Positions 11,330 through 23,585 of a stretch of DNA of 64,000 nucleotides are shown here, one piece after another. Numbering within the stretch: position 1 is the first letter of the stretch; every line of letters starts with the position of its first letter. The stretch covers positions 3,100,001-3,164,000 of the forward strand of contig NC_135002.1 of NCBI RefSeq assembly GCF_051020985.1, in the 5' to 3' direction. Source of the stretch: Nomia melanderi. Taxonomy: Eukaryota > Arthropoda > Insecta > Hymenoptera > Halictidae. Under the pieces are notes generated by a model. The model saw only the letters and a list, made by a program, of their open reading frames with translations, made no database searches and was not told where the DNA came from. Both the position numbers and the translations under genes were made by a program.

Positions 11330-12286
11330 ATATACTTGTAACATGGAAAGTATTTTCCGGTGATACTTGTGGATAATATTAAGAAAATTCGATTTTGTTC
11401 AGTGTACCGTTGTCAATCTTTGCATCTCTATTCGACATTCGATTCAATAATGAAATCATTGTAAAATGTACACAATAGAAATTGTGTGTAACAACGTTTT
11501 TTTTAGATTTTAAAGAAGCTGCACGTTGAGTTTCGTCAGTTTGATTAAAATTTTTACGATTTCGTAAGAAGAGTGTGAGCATGATTGTTGTGTAAAGAAA
11601 GTGTGACAGTTATAATCAGCATTAGAATTAACGGAATATTCCGCGCGTTCGCGAAGTATTTTATCGAGGACGATATAAAATCAGGGTGTTCTAAATTTTT
11701 CATTAAATATCGAATTTGAAACTATCGAGGCTGCAACGAATGCATCAAACTGTCGCTCTAATATCGGCGATGTGAATGGGCATTAGGTGTGCAAATTGGT
11801 TCGGTGGCTTTTTAAAGATGATCCGAATTTTATTTATGGATCACGGTTTCACGTGTGGATGGAATTTTATTTATGGGTCACTCGAAATTATTCTGCGAGC
11901 CCCTTTCGCGTCTGCGTTTGATTTTCATGCGACAATCGTGCGCCAGCGTTCCCTCTTTTTCACAACTGAACAACTTCGAACAACTTCGGCAACATTTAAC
12001 ATAATATTCCAGCGTTGTTCTCCTGTAGTCGAACTGATTAATGGTGAAAGTAAATTTACGCGGAATTCCTGTTGCGAGTCTATCTATAAAACGGTGGACT
12101 ACGAAGATCCGCGGTCTGGGGGAAATTCCAATGCAACGAATTAATTTATACACTTAAGAAGATTTTTAGAACAATTAGGGGTGCATCGAAGTGTGCATTA
12201 TTAGGGGATGTTCACATGAATGGAAAGTACGATATACTTAGATCATACCTAAACAAACGGTCTGATCGGCAAATTGAACACTCGGG
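11330..12286. other. Unassigned sequence, possible intron or intergenic
   Basis: AT-rich with no domain-bearing ORF; overlapping ORFs at 11776-12144 (+) and 11878-12153 (-) look like chance. Confidence 0.4.
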
Positions 12287-12590
12287 AAAATTATTTAATA
12301 TTTTAATGGCATCATTGATGTGTTATCTATCAATCTCATAACAGTTTACACTGCAACAATAATTAACAGTATACTCTCAAACTCTCAAATCCTCAAATTC
12401 TCAAATCCTCAAATTAAAGAGTTTAAAATTTTTAAAATTCGAATGTTTAAAAATTCTTTCTAACATACTACTTTACCAACCACCAATACACATCAGGAAA
12501 ATCATCTAATATTTTAACGGCATCATTGATGTGTTATCTATCAATCCCATCACAGTGCTTTACACTATAACAATAATTAACAGTACACAT
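12287..12590. repeat. Direct duplication of a block of about 90 bp, with TCAAATTC minisatellite between
   Basis: About 12287-12378 and 12497-12586 share GGCATCATTGATGTGTTATC and CAATAATTAACAGTA(T/C)AC (offset about 210 bp). Between them lie a TCAAATCC/TCAAATTC tract (12377-12413) and the block CATACTACTTTACCAACCA, which recurs at 16240-16260 beside a similar tract. Confidence 0.75.
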
Positions 12591-15500
12591 ATCGACACTT
12601 CAACCGACTTCAACGTTGCCTTCGAATTTAACCAGCATAAATACTCAATCCCCGTGAATTCAATTAAAATATCTTCTTTTATCAATCATTACGCTTCAGA
12701 TCAAACATGGTTGTACGTGCCTATAATCGCGATAGTGATCAGTTATTTCGCATTATTTTAAACCGAATTAAAACAGAACAAAAATATGACAGACCACTTT
12801 CATAATCGTGAGCACTAATAAGCCTAGGAGTTTTCCCTTCGTTCAATAAATTATTAATGAGAAAGTAAGTAATTGTATGGACAGCAGTTGACAAATAAAT
12901 CCCAGCGAAAGCGGTTAACGCGATACGAAACCAATGTCGAGCGCTTCCAATTAACAGGCGCGTAAAAGGCGTATGGTACGCTCCGACTAATTTGCGCTTA
13001 ATAATCTTCGGTTTATTCGCGCGATTACGGGGAGATGGACGATTAATGGCGCGCAGCGCGGGCGTAATTGCGGAATATTTCTCGCGCGCCGCGCGGCGTG
13101 ATTCGCGGCAGAATTTCATTTAACCCGCGCGCGGTCCGGCGCGTGCAATAAAAAGAACGGGAGCGGCGCGGACGTCGGCGCGAAAATACGCGAAAGAATA
13201 AAGAACCGGCGAAGGACATCCGGCTGTCGTCCTTTGGACTGATTACCCGTCGGCCAGGTGGACGCGGAACAGCGCGCGAAACGTCGCGGCGCGATGTAAA
13301 GTCCAATTCGCGGCATTTATGGATCACGAAACCTCTGATCCAACGGATCATTTGACCTGTACCATAAATTTTCCGCGCCACCAACTTCTGCACGAGCAGC
13401 TGTCAACAAGGAACGCACCGACGTTTGAAAAACACTCGAACAATTTGCCCTTCGAGCAACAATTCCCGGCAGAAAAACGAGGTTACCCATACAACCGAGC
13501 TTGGATTTATGCACAATCGCAGCTAACGTACGCGATCTTGATGATTATAGTAACAACAACATAAATCGTAACGACAAACAGTATAACATAAAGTAGCGCA
13601 GTGAATAATATTATCTTTTTCCGCGGGAGCAGTGGTTCTCAACCTGCGCCGTGTTGAATTGTCGGGCGCTGGATATCGAGTTAACGCTGAGTTCTTTGAT
13701 AATTTATAATATTGGAACGGTTATCCGAAAGATTATAGATTTAGAGGGTATGTTAATTAATACTAGACAAAACTGCTAGAAATTAATGTGATTTACAGTT
13801 GTAGAAGTTATCGTTTCACAGGAAGCAGACAGAACTAGATAAATCTATGAGCGGTTTAGTAAGTAGAATGAAAGTAGTGTTAATAATTGAAATAATTGTT
13901 ATTTTGACGATTGAATCTTTCGATTGCAATGCCTCCAAAAGTTTTCGAAATAGTCGAGGATAGGAAATTCAGAAAACCACGCGTGAGCCGCGCAGCCAGC
14001 AAATCGCATTTGCATTCGCCGCTCGTGTCGTCGTAAAACGGAAAGATAAACGTTTTCTCGTTACTGACGTAGGAACAGTAGTTTTCCTCTAGTGCCCAAG
14101 GATACGAGCCGTGAATAACGATCGGCCGAGTTTTCCAAAATTTTCCATTGCTCGCGAAACGATCGTCGCGGCCCGCCGATCGGGAGAAAAGAAAATGGCG
14201 GCGCTGCGACAGCGAAAAAACGTGGGAATTTCGAAATGTTCTCTTTTCCCGTCGCGGTGTTTTCTATTTTAACCGGCGATCGGCCGACGGAATTGTCGAT
14301 TAATCCGCCGAGACCGAGAAAGTCCGAATCACTGAGCTGAAGTCGAGTTTTATTATCATCTTAACAGCCGGATGCGTGATTTCTCCGAGCTAATACCTCA
14401 ACGCCACTCCCGCGTCGTTATTCAAGTTCACAATACCGCCGTTTTTTCGATCGACGATCGGTGATACCGATTTTCTTGCTGCTATCACATCGATTAGGAC
14501 GTTTTTCAGGCGTTTAATACTTTAATCAACGAGCAGATTTACTAATGACGGTTTTCACCCGTAATTTATGCATGTTCTACCGTCTATACCGTCGAGGAAG
14601 CCAGTAAATCATTAGTGGATTATTATCTTCCACAGAAATAAACCTTCTAACGAGCAATTAAGAAGCATTAATAATCATTTGCTAAACCAAAGCGTATTAT
14701 ATCACACGTTCCGAAGAAATCGAAAATTTCTGAAAAACGAACGAAACTTTGATCGAACTTTCCGCGATTTCAACGAAATTCGACGTGGCAATCAATTAAT
14801 CCTGCCTCGAACTAACGAACGACGATTATCAGTCTGATATTTACTCGAAATATTCTTCGAGTCCGACGCGTAGCTCGGAGGTTTCACGTATTAAGTGGTT
14901 TTCCTGGTCGAAAATGGAATTCCCGCGAGTTTAATAGCCGGCGGATCGAATGAAATTTCATAAATACGATCCGTGTGGATTTCAATTTGCAGTTGAATCT
15001 TTTCTTTTCCCATCATTGTGCCGCGGTGAAAGTGAAATTGGCTTTTTAATAGTGTATTTATATAATCCGGCGTATACCGTGCTGATTGCGTCACCGCGCG
15101 CATGTGGAATTGCACAGCATCGATGAATCTTTTTGCGAGGAACCGATCCTCCGCGGGACCCGGCTTCTTTAATTACATTCAATCGCGCGACTGTTGTGTC
15201 GCGGTAACGCGTTCCGCGCGCCGGAACGGCACTGGTTTCACAGCCGAGCCGTAGAAAGGGAAATCATGGAATTTTTCTAACCGCCGGATCGCCGACACAC
15301 GGACCGCGCACGGGCGTAGTGTCGCGAGCATACAGGAAGTAAGAGTTTCCCTTTCTTCGACCTAGTAAAAGGTGATCGATGAACCATTCACCCGGCAGAT
15401 TCCGTTCGATAACGCGATCGCGATTGTGCCCGCCACTTTTCACCCTATCACGCGACATTTCACCGCGTTCTTTCCTTTCCAGACGCCGCGGAACTGGTCG

Positions 15501-15840
15501 AAGAATCTTGTCGCGTGGCCTGAACAATTTTTGAGACTAGTCGCGTTTTATTTCATTGAATTTCCTCGGACTGCGTCGCTGACCGTTCTGCTCGGCAACT
15601 TTCCACTGCCCTGTGTGGAGGACCTATCGTTTACAAGTCGGATTGGCTTGTAATATTTATCGTAGTAATGGTAAGTAAATTGCTACGTCGGAGAGAAATA
15701 GCGAGTAAACTTTGTGGCCATTTGTTTGTGGTGAATGGAACTTGGAATTCCAAATGGGGAAAGGAAAGTAGTTGAGAAGAGAGGTAGAAATTTTGTATCG
15801 AAGATTTCTTTAAGTATTTTTTTTAATTAAGAAATTTGGA
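12591..15840. other. Unassigned sequence with a CpG-rich patch
   Basis: A GC-rich patch at about 13000-13320 and another at about 15180-15500 carry short ORFs on both strands without recognisable domains. Nothing else was recognised. Confidence 0.4.
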
Positions 15841-15990
15841 GTTTGAAGATTTGAAGATTGGCAGACTCGAAGACTCGAAGACTCGAAAATTGTCAAATTC
15901 TCAAATTCTCAAACTCCCAAGCTCTCAAATTTTCAAATTCTCAAATTCTCAAATTCTCAAATTCTCAAATTCTCAAATTCTTAAATTTAA
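15841..15990. repeat. 9-bp minisatellite (TCAAATTCT)n
   Basis: A run of ACTCGAAG units passes into about ten TCAAATTCT units. The same motif occurs in shorter form at 12377-12413. Confidence 0.85.
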
Positions 15991-16319
15991 GAGCGTAAAA
16001 GTTTAACCCTTTTCACTCTGTTGTCGTCACTGCGGCGACATTGTAAGATAAGTTTATAACTTCGTTTTTAGACAAACGTAACTTTAAAACGTACACGCGC
16101 TTTTTTAATGACAAAGCAGGGTCTTAAATCTTTTACAGCGGCACGCTCGTAGCTGATAGCTCACATTAAAACTGTTTCGTATTTGCTGAAAGGTTACATT
16201 AAAAATTGTTCGGAGTGCAAACGTAAAAAATTCTTTCCAACATACTACTTTACCAACCAACATCTTTTCTTTCAAGAAGACCATTAAACACCGATCACGA
16301 TTCCCCGAGTTCAATTAGA

Positions 16320-16673
16320 ATTCTCCAGTTCCACGAGTGAATCACGATCCAGAGAATCCATATTCCGCGGAAGAGGGCTCCGAGGATCCAAGAAGCAAGA
16401 AGCGAGACTCACGAGGACACTCCGGTGACCTAATCCGATCCCGGTTAGACGGAGGAGGACGACGACTCGGTTGACTCTGGGTTAAGCGGTTGTGCCGCAG
16501 CGGCTCTGCAACTTTCTCGACTCCTCCGATCTCTGTGCGAACACGGAAGGAGCCTGAAACCGGCCCAGTGGGTTCTCGGGTGGTCGCAGTGCACGCAGGA
16601 TCGCGGCGGTGTTTGGACCGCGACTCGTCCTTGACGGATCAGCCTGTTTGAGGACCAGCCAAAGAGGACCAAG
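16320..16673 (+). other. Candidate 5' exon ending in a strong splice donor
   Basis: A GC-rich stretch ends in CCAAG|GTGAGTA (last exon base 16673), identical in its nine donor bases to the candidate at 11323. Its ORFs are on the minus strand and look like chance. It could be an alternative non-coding first exon of the downstream CRAL-TRIO gene, but neither a promoter nor the acceptor partner can be identified with certainty. Confidence 0.25.
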
Positions 16674-16679
16674 GTGAGT

Positions 16680-17025
16680 ACCCAAGGCGACATCGTCAGA
16701 ATTTCTGCTCGCTGTCCTGGATATTTGGTTGCGCCTCTGGTGTACGGTTCCTTTCGCGCTTGCCCGACCCCCTCAATTTAATCCTTAGCAGTCTTATGTC
16801 GAATCAGACTCGACATTCTATTTTATTGCAACCTCTGCCTGTTTTAACCATTTTTTCTGTATTTATTTGTAGTATCTCAATTGTACCATTTAAAGGTAAC
16901 ATTTCAATGACTCCCAAATACTGAATAAATAAATAGAGGAAAATTATAATTTTCTTACTATGTTCTTTAAGAAATAAATCGAAGTAAATTCATTCGAATA
17001 AATGTTGTTTTTTGATATTTTGATG
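16680..17025. other. Unassigned AT-rich stretch
   Basis: No gene or repeat recognised. Confidence 0.4.
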
Positions 17026-17245
17026 GGAAAAATGCAACTCGAATTCTGGTGACATGGCAGTGACTACCGAGCATTTAATATGATTAATATGCAATTCCTA
17101 TAAAAACTGTAACAATAGATTATTTTCAGTTCCTTCAGACATTCATTATAGTACTCAAATGAAACTATTTATTTTCAAAATCATTTCGAATATTCAACGC
17201 TTCGAATATATCGATAATTGCTAAACAAAAAAATCGAAATTTCAA
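17026..17245. mobile_element. Chimeric remnant: D right end joined to MITE family B copy 3
   Basis: CTCGAATTCTGGTGACATGGCAG (family D right-end region) runs directly into TGACTACCGAGCATTTAAT (family B left end minus its first bases). The B interior continues to about 17245, where the right terminus is lost. The junction suggests deletion between two neighbouring elements. Confidence 0.6.
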
Positions 17246-19815
17246 TGGTGTATCATATGGAGAATCATAATGGTGTAAAGCATACGTTGACACTACTAAA
17301 TTAACATAATTCATTCTCTCTAGAACTGGCAGTCTTTGTTTCAAAAATGGAATTTCTGTAACCTTCAGTAATTAAGATGAAATATAATTTCCTGAGAGAT
17401 TTGCAACATGTGACTGACAACATTATGATACTTAATAATCCAGATGAAGATACTGACGCGACGACAACCGGTTTTTATGTTAATTTTGATAAAATATAGC
17501 CGTTTCCTACTTTTGTGTGAATCGTTTATGTTCCAAGGAGAGATTTGATTAAGCAATGATTGATGGTAACTCGTACCGCAGCTATAATTACTCAGATTGC
17601 TGGTTACACATATCGTTAGCACTATGCAGTGTTATAAATAGACACCTCGGTTCAGATCGAAACGTGAATTTATTTGAATTTGTTTATGTTCACGTCCAAG
17701 AAATTGCTGTCATTTATATGCAAGAAGTGAAGTTCGAATGTTTAAGTCTTAATCAGAGTAATGAACGAGCATTTAAGAAGAGAATAAATGTGTCCACATA
17801 TGTGAGTATCGAAAGGTCAACCTGGTAGTCAGTTTGAATCCAATGCAATGACATTGCGCAGTCCTTGGAAAATTATTCGTCATTGCTCTCAGAGAGAGAG
17901 AGCCAATGATCTATTTATATATTGTAATTTATAATTCAAATAAAGTGACCATATAAAAATAATCGATTTCTGACAAGTACACTATTTTTTTATGGTAAAA
18001 TTCAAACCTGTTCGACCTGTGTTTTGACACTATGTCAAAGTTGAATTTAGAACGCGACAAGCGTGTTTTTGTAACAGTCAGTTCGAAGTTGGAAGTTTAC
18101 AGATTTGCTGGCAGCGAAGAAAAAGAAGGTTACATGCTGCGCAATGCATTAACACCTGTCATAAATGTAATAACCACGATATGAATAATCGATGATTTTC
18201 TTTGAACTTTTCTTGCGCGTCGCGGATGTTTCGATCTGCCATATTTCCTCGTTGAAGAAGTTGACCAGTTTTCAAAGAGATCCGCGGCGATTTGAATTTC
18301 AAATCGCGCGCAAGCGGAATCGTTTCACAGCCAACATTTTCCACGGTCGTTGTAGAACAAATTCTGACCGGCAAAATTCGCTCTCCGGAACAAACGGTGA
18401 CTAACAGTTCAAACGCAGAGGGAATTCTAAGTGACTATTGTTTGAGTTGAGACGATCGTTTTGAGCTAGGATGTGAAGAAGATAGTGTCGAGATAATGTT
18501 TGTTCCTTTGGATTCTGCAATATGTCAGTTTTATTTTTAAGTTGTTGAATTTTTACGTTCATCTTCCGTTTTAAGTTTTATTATTCGTTTAATTAATTCA
18601 TTAATTTCTGTTTTCTTTAACTTTCAACCTTTCTGAAATTTCTAATTATTAATTCACTAACTTCTGCTTTTCTTCAACTTTCAACTTCTTTGAGATTTCT
18701 ACTTATTAATTCACTAATTTCTGTTTTTCTTCAACTTTCAACTATTCTTGAGTTCCCAATTATTCATTTATCAACTTCTATTTCTTCAGCTCCTACCTTC
18801 CCTCGAATTTCTAAATACCACTTCACCAATTCTAAATTTCATTCACTCCAGTCAAGAAACCAAATGAAAAGTATAATAACTACAAAAGTGGAAATACTAT
18901 CTACAAACGTATATAGTAATTATTCCAACGAAAGTAAATATAATTCTAAAAAACGCCACTTCGAAGTATTTCGACGATATTCAAGATAATCTTCGTTGAG
19001 CATCGGCAACGTTTTGTTTCTACACTTCGAGGCACAGCACTTGCACAATGTTTCTCGGTTGAAATATTTGTTCAACGGTTATTTCATCCCACGAGTGTCT
19101 AATACGCGTCCGAAATGCCGCGAAATTGAGACCGATTACTCGCCGAATGATTACCGGTTACGTCTGGAACTCGAACGAGCGGAAAAAGCGTCGGAATTGC
19201 GGCATCGTCCGCAACGACAGAGAAAGCAGTAATCAGACGGACTTATGCTGCCCCACGGGTTGCATCAACGAACGTAACAAAAGATTACCGCACGCACCAG
19301 CTCCCGCTGGCTAACGTACGAATCGCGTGTCCTTCGCGTCGCGCACGATCAATGGGGAGTTATGAAATATCGTGAAAACCAAGAATCACTGCGATCGTTT
19401 CAATTCTCCCTGTGACAACAGCAGTATGAAATTATTTATTCATAGAAGATTCAGATCTAATAAGACATACTGTAAAATACACACGTATAAAAAAATCAAA
19501 TATTTCAACAGGCATTTCAAACATTCGAATATTGAAAGTTTCAAGTAAATTTTCGAACATAAATGTACATTCTAAAATTTCTTAATAAATTCAAAAATTG
19601 TCTAATTTACCTAAAGCGATTTGAATTCAGTGGAATTCTAAGAAACCGAGAAATCTAATAAAAATCGATGGAGATATTAAGATCTCCAATGAAATGTATC
19701 TTCTTCACCTGTGAGGATATAATCAAAGATATTTAATATAAATTTTATATAAAATTCACTGAATCGTTCCGAGTGATTGTTAATTGAGTTTCACGGTTCT
19801 AGATCGGTGGAATCA
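17246..19815. other. Unassigned AT-rich stretch
   Basis: TATAAATA at 17633 is a weak promoter-like motif. A pyrimidine-rich diffuse repeat (ATTAATTCACTAATTTCTG and variants) spans about 18590-18780. ORFs are short with no domain. Confidence 0.4.
18590..18780. repeat. Degenerate tandem repeat, about 60 bp period
   Basis: ATTAATTCACTAA(C/T)TTCTG followed by TTTTCTTCAACTTTCAAC recurs about three times with decay. Confidence 0.6.
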
Positions 19816-20060
19816 TTAACACATTGCGTACTGGTAACGAGAAATCTCGTTTTTATATAAAGACTCTTAGTTATACAACTTCGATAATTACCGCAGCATT
19901 TAAGGAAATATTAAATCTGATTAGAATTAATCGCCCATTTAAAATACATTATATAACAATATGATACCAGAGTTTTTTGATAGATAGTGATATAAGTGGA
20001 TCTCACTGGAAATCCGCACAATTTAATTCCCTGATAATTAGCCGGTACGCGATGCGTTAA
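19816..20060. mobile_element. MITE family I, copy 1
   Basis: The left end TTAACACATTGCGTACTGG and the right end CCGGTACGCGATGCGTTAA are inverted repeats and both carry TTAA. Length is 245 bp with no open reading frame. The right TTAA is shared with the left TTAA of the next element (20057). A fragment of the same family is at about 56320-56410. Confidence 0.85.
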
Positions 20061-20284
20061 CCCTTTGCACTCGAAAGGTCAAGTCACCACTTGATTTGAT
20101 ACAGCAAAACCATGAACTTGAATATTTACTATTTTAAATGAAACTTTGTATTGCAATGTGAAATATCTAAATAAAATAGCTTCGTTGCTTAATTTATCTG
20201 TGAATTATTAAATTAGTCTCAAACAATTTTATCTCATCAGAAAATGTTCAAATACTGAAAAACTTCCGAGTGCAAAAGGGTTAA
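20057..20284. mobile_element. MITE family A, copy 2
   Basis: It begins TTAACCCTTTGCACTCG and ends CGAGTGCAAAAGGGTTAA. It is in the opposite orientation to copies 1, 4 and 5, since the subterminal AGTCACCACTTGATTTGAT block is at its left. Both flanking TTAAs are shared with neighbouring elements. Confidence 0.85.
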
Positions 20285-20655
20285 TCCTTTCGCTGGAAAT
20301 ATTTAACGGTTTGTAACTATACAAAGACAATATTTTTTAAAACAAACTCAAAGAAAAATCACAAGTAAATTGAGAGACAAAGCTTTTTTACCCAAATATT
20401 TCATACACCGATATATTATGCACAGTTCAATATTAACCCTTTGCACTCGAGAGGTGACTCTCGAAACGAAGAATAATTACATGTTTGTCTCAAAAAATAA
20501 ATAATCCACCGTTGAAAAAGTTAGCACCATCAAGACTCCCAAGATGACGTGTATACTCGTCGAACACAGTTAACCGGTTAAATATCAAATTTTATAGTTA
20601 CACTGCATCGAATCGAGTGGCGACTGAGAGTCACCTCTCGAGTGCGAAGGGTTAA
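20281..20655. mobile_element. MITE family A, copy 3, interrupted by another TTAA element
   Basis: The left part (TTAATCCTTTCGCTGGAA, through GCACAGTTCAATATTAA) and the right part (20581-20655, ending CTCGAGTGCGAAGGGTTAA) together form one A element. They are split by 20433-20580. The intact A copy at 25314 reads GTTCAACATTAAATATCATA across this point, so the site was TTAA and is duplicated here. Confidence 0.8.
20433..20580. mobile_element. Composite A/J element nested in A copy 3
   Basis: It starts TTAACCCTTTGCACTCGAG (an A left end) and ends AACACAGTTAACCGGTTAA (a J right end). Its second half matches the J element at 41290-41585, including GATGACGTGTATACTCGTC. It is flanked by TTAA on both sides and is about 148 bp long. 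The two different ends make it a hybrid. Confidence 0.6.
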
Positions 20656-21804
20656 TAACTGTTCAACGTGAAACGTTCGAATCTGTTCGCGTTGGTTCTC
20701 GAATACGGCGCAAATTGGATCGTCCTTGCACCGTCGATGGACCTTATTAATTGCGAACGGCGGGCGCGCGTAGCGAATCGCGGAAACTCGCTGAAAGAAG
20801 CGCTCCCGTTCCGCTCGCGTCGAGATTCTCGTTCGCGTTTTACTTTCTCGCTCGGCGAGCACGTGCGACGCGAGCCGCCGCCGTTCCCACCCACAACAAA
20901 AGTCGCGTACGGCGCGCTCGTTAGCGAAAGCATCGAGCCGTGGATGCAACAGGATGACCATGACACATTTCGCAACGCGGCGATGTCTTTGGTAACGCGC
21001 TCGCCGCGATCCGCGACGGTGTCCGCAGTTTATGTATCATTTTACCGTTCGATAATGGGCTACTAATTATAGAACGGACTTCGATTCGAATGGAATTCGA
21101 TGGCCGAACGTCTCGCATCTGTGCTAATTGCTCGCGTTACATACTAGGGCGGACGGTTGCAGTCGCTTTGGGAATCTTTCAGTGGACAGCGAAACGCTCG
21201 AAGCTTTTCGGGCGTTTGTAGTTGGGATTGTCGGAGAAAATTGTGTAATTGATACAATCCGAGAATTTTGAAGGTTTTTATTATTTTATTATATTTGGGA
21301 ATCCTTCTTAGTGGACAGTGAAACGCTCGAAGTTTTTCGAAGATATTAGAATAAATGAAAAATGTGTTCAATAGTATATATCAAATTTAGTTTAGTTCTT
21401 GTACTGTGTTAGAGTAACGGAAAAAATACTTTCCAATGATTATGGATGCTAATTAATTCTAGAAATTTCGAGAGTTCGGCTTAGACGATGAATAACAGTA
21501 GAGTTATGTCTAAAACAATGGATACTCGTTCTTTTAAAAATCGCCAATGTTCATCGTGTGTTTCGCAAGAGTTCACTTTCGATCGTTTTTATTCGCATTT
21601 CATTTCTGTAGTTACGTCCGACGTTATTGTTCTTTCCCCGATCGCCGCTAATAAGATCGTTATGCATATGAGTACTGCTAATTAGCCGAGTAGTTGCTGT
21701 TTCTCCAGGGAAACGAATCGTTTCAATTAATTCCAACGATGGAGTACTAACGAGTGTGTGGCTAGAAATAATAGTAACTCCTATTTCTGAGTTATAGACG
21801 ATAA
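20656..21804. other. Unassigned stretch with a CpG-rich patch at 20670-21030
   Basis: A 132-codon plus-strand ORF (20668-21066) overlaps minus-strand ORFs in the same CpG-rich patch and shows no domain. A short direct repeat, GTGGACAG(C/T)GAAACGCTCGAAG, occurs at 21182 and 21312. Confidence 0.4.
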
Positions 21805-22250
21805 GAAGCTCTTGCGAGATATCTTTTAATATTAATATTACAATTGTTAATATTAATATTAATAATCAGTAACTTATATAATCAATAACAGTGCATTACC
21901 AGTATTGTGAGTATATAGTGTCATTATCTCTTGTGAGATATCTTTTAATATTAACATTACAATTATTAATATTAATATTAATAATCAGTAATTTATATTA
22001 TTAATAACAGTGCATTATCAATATCTAATTAATATAACTGCATCGAAAGCTTTCCCATTATTACCATTGCAATTACCAATATCAATAATTAGAAATAATG
22101 AATATCATTAATAACCTAGTAACAATACCATTTAATTCATTCAGAATCACCAAAGCCTTTTCTATCATTACTATTGCAACTACCGCTATCACTAATTATA
22201 AATAATGAATATCATTAATAACCTAGTAACATTACTATTTAATTCATTGA
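21805..22250. repeat. Two adjacent AT-rich tandem duplications
   Basis: A 119-bp unit (CTTGCGAGATATCTTTTAAT at 21811 and its copy at 21930) is followed by a 106-bp unit (ATTATGAATATCATTAATAA-like; copies anchored at 22046 and 22152). The AATATTAATATTAATAATCA runs are palindromic. Confidence 0.85.
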
Positions 22251-23069
22251 AAAACATCTCGCAACATTTTTCTCGCAACTCGAAAAATAGAAGTCAGACC
22301 AATTTCGAGAGACTGAAGCGAGGATTAACGATACCAGTGAACGCTTCAATCAGCTGACCTTGAAAATATTCCTCGGGTGTCGGCTAATTAATGCATTTAT
22401 GCAGCCGCCGGTCTGTTTATGTCCAGCCCACGAAACTTTCTCCATTAGCGCCGCGCCCGCGGAACCGTCCGTGCAGTTTCTTCTCCGCAGGACTTTGATG
22501 GCCACTTCGACGGATCTAAACAGCCACTCCGCTCGGTCTACACAGCTCGTTCTACACTTCGACGTCCGATGGAAACGCGAGCGCGAGGCCTTTAAACGGA
22601 CACATAATCACCGCGAATGTCCATAAAGTCAGTTTAACACCCGTCTCATTGAAATTTATAAGAAACCGCTAAATCTCCCGAGGCTCAGCTCCTCGAACCA
22701 CTCGCACTCTCCGATAGGTGAAAACCCGAGAAGAATTGTTAATCACCATATAAATTCCAAGGAGAAACTCCGAAATTAATCATTCTCCCGTCAATAAAAT
22801 GTACAAAATCCCAACCACTAAATGATGACAGATTATTCCCAAGAATTCCTCTCCACGAAATGTCAAAATTCTCAAGACACCGAAATGTCAAGATGAAACT
22901 CACTAATAGAAAAAATTCAACCAAAATGCCACTGCAGCATCAATCGTCGTACAAATAAACAGCTCAAACGAGTTTCAGGATACAGACTAACCGGTGAATC
23001 GGTGGAAAGGTTTCATCGATCATCAGCGTTAGCGAATCGCGACAGCTGTCCATCTTCGATTCAGACTCG
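22251..23069. other. Unassigned stretch
   Basis: No gene or repeat recognised; the ORF at 22360-22626 has no domain. Confidence 0.4.
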
Positions 23070-23070
23070 A

Positions 23071-23585
23071 CGATCGTGAAACCTACTCGCTCTATCGACG
23101 TGTATCGGATGCACGTCTGTTATTTATGTTTCGCAATCTGTTGACGAGGTTGTGTCGACGATCTTTGCGCGACCGGTCGACGAAAGGGCATCGCTGACCC
23201 TGGCAAAACTTCAGCCGATTCGACGATCGTGAAACCTACTCGCTCGAACGCAGGCGAGCGCTCCAATCGAGGCGTGTATCGAATTTACGTCTGTTATTTC
23301 GGTTTCGCAACCTGTTGACGAGGTTTTGCCGACGATCCGCGAGCCTTCGTCGATCTTTGCGCGACCGGTCGACGAAAGGGCGCCGCTGACCTTGGCAAAA
23401 CTTCAGCCGATTCGACGAGCGTGAAACCTACTCGCTCGAACGCAAGCGAGCGCTCCAATCGAAGCGTATATCGAATGCACGTCTATTATTTCGGTTTCGC
23501 AATCTGTTGACGAGGTTTTGCCGACGATCTTTGAGCGACCGGTCGACGAAAGGGCGCCGCTGACCCTGGGGAAAATTCAGCCGAT
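23071..23585. repeat. GC-rich tandem array, three units of 153-192 bp
   Basis: Units begin CGAYSGTGAAACCTACTCGC-like at 23071, 23224 and 23416. Each contains CTGTTGACGAGGTT, GCGACCGGTCGACGAAAGGG and CGCTGACC(C/T)TGG. The first unit lacks a block of about 39 bp present in the second. Unlike the other arrays it is CpG-rich, with many ACGATC/TCGACGA motifs. Confidence 0.9.
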
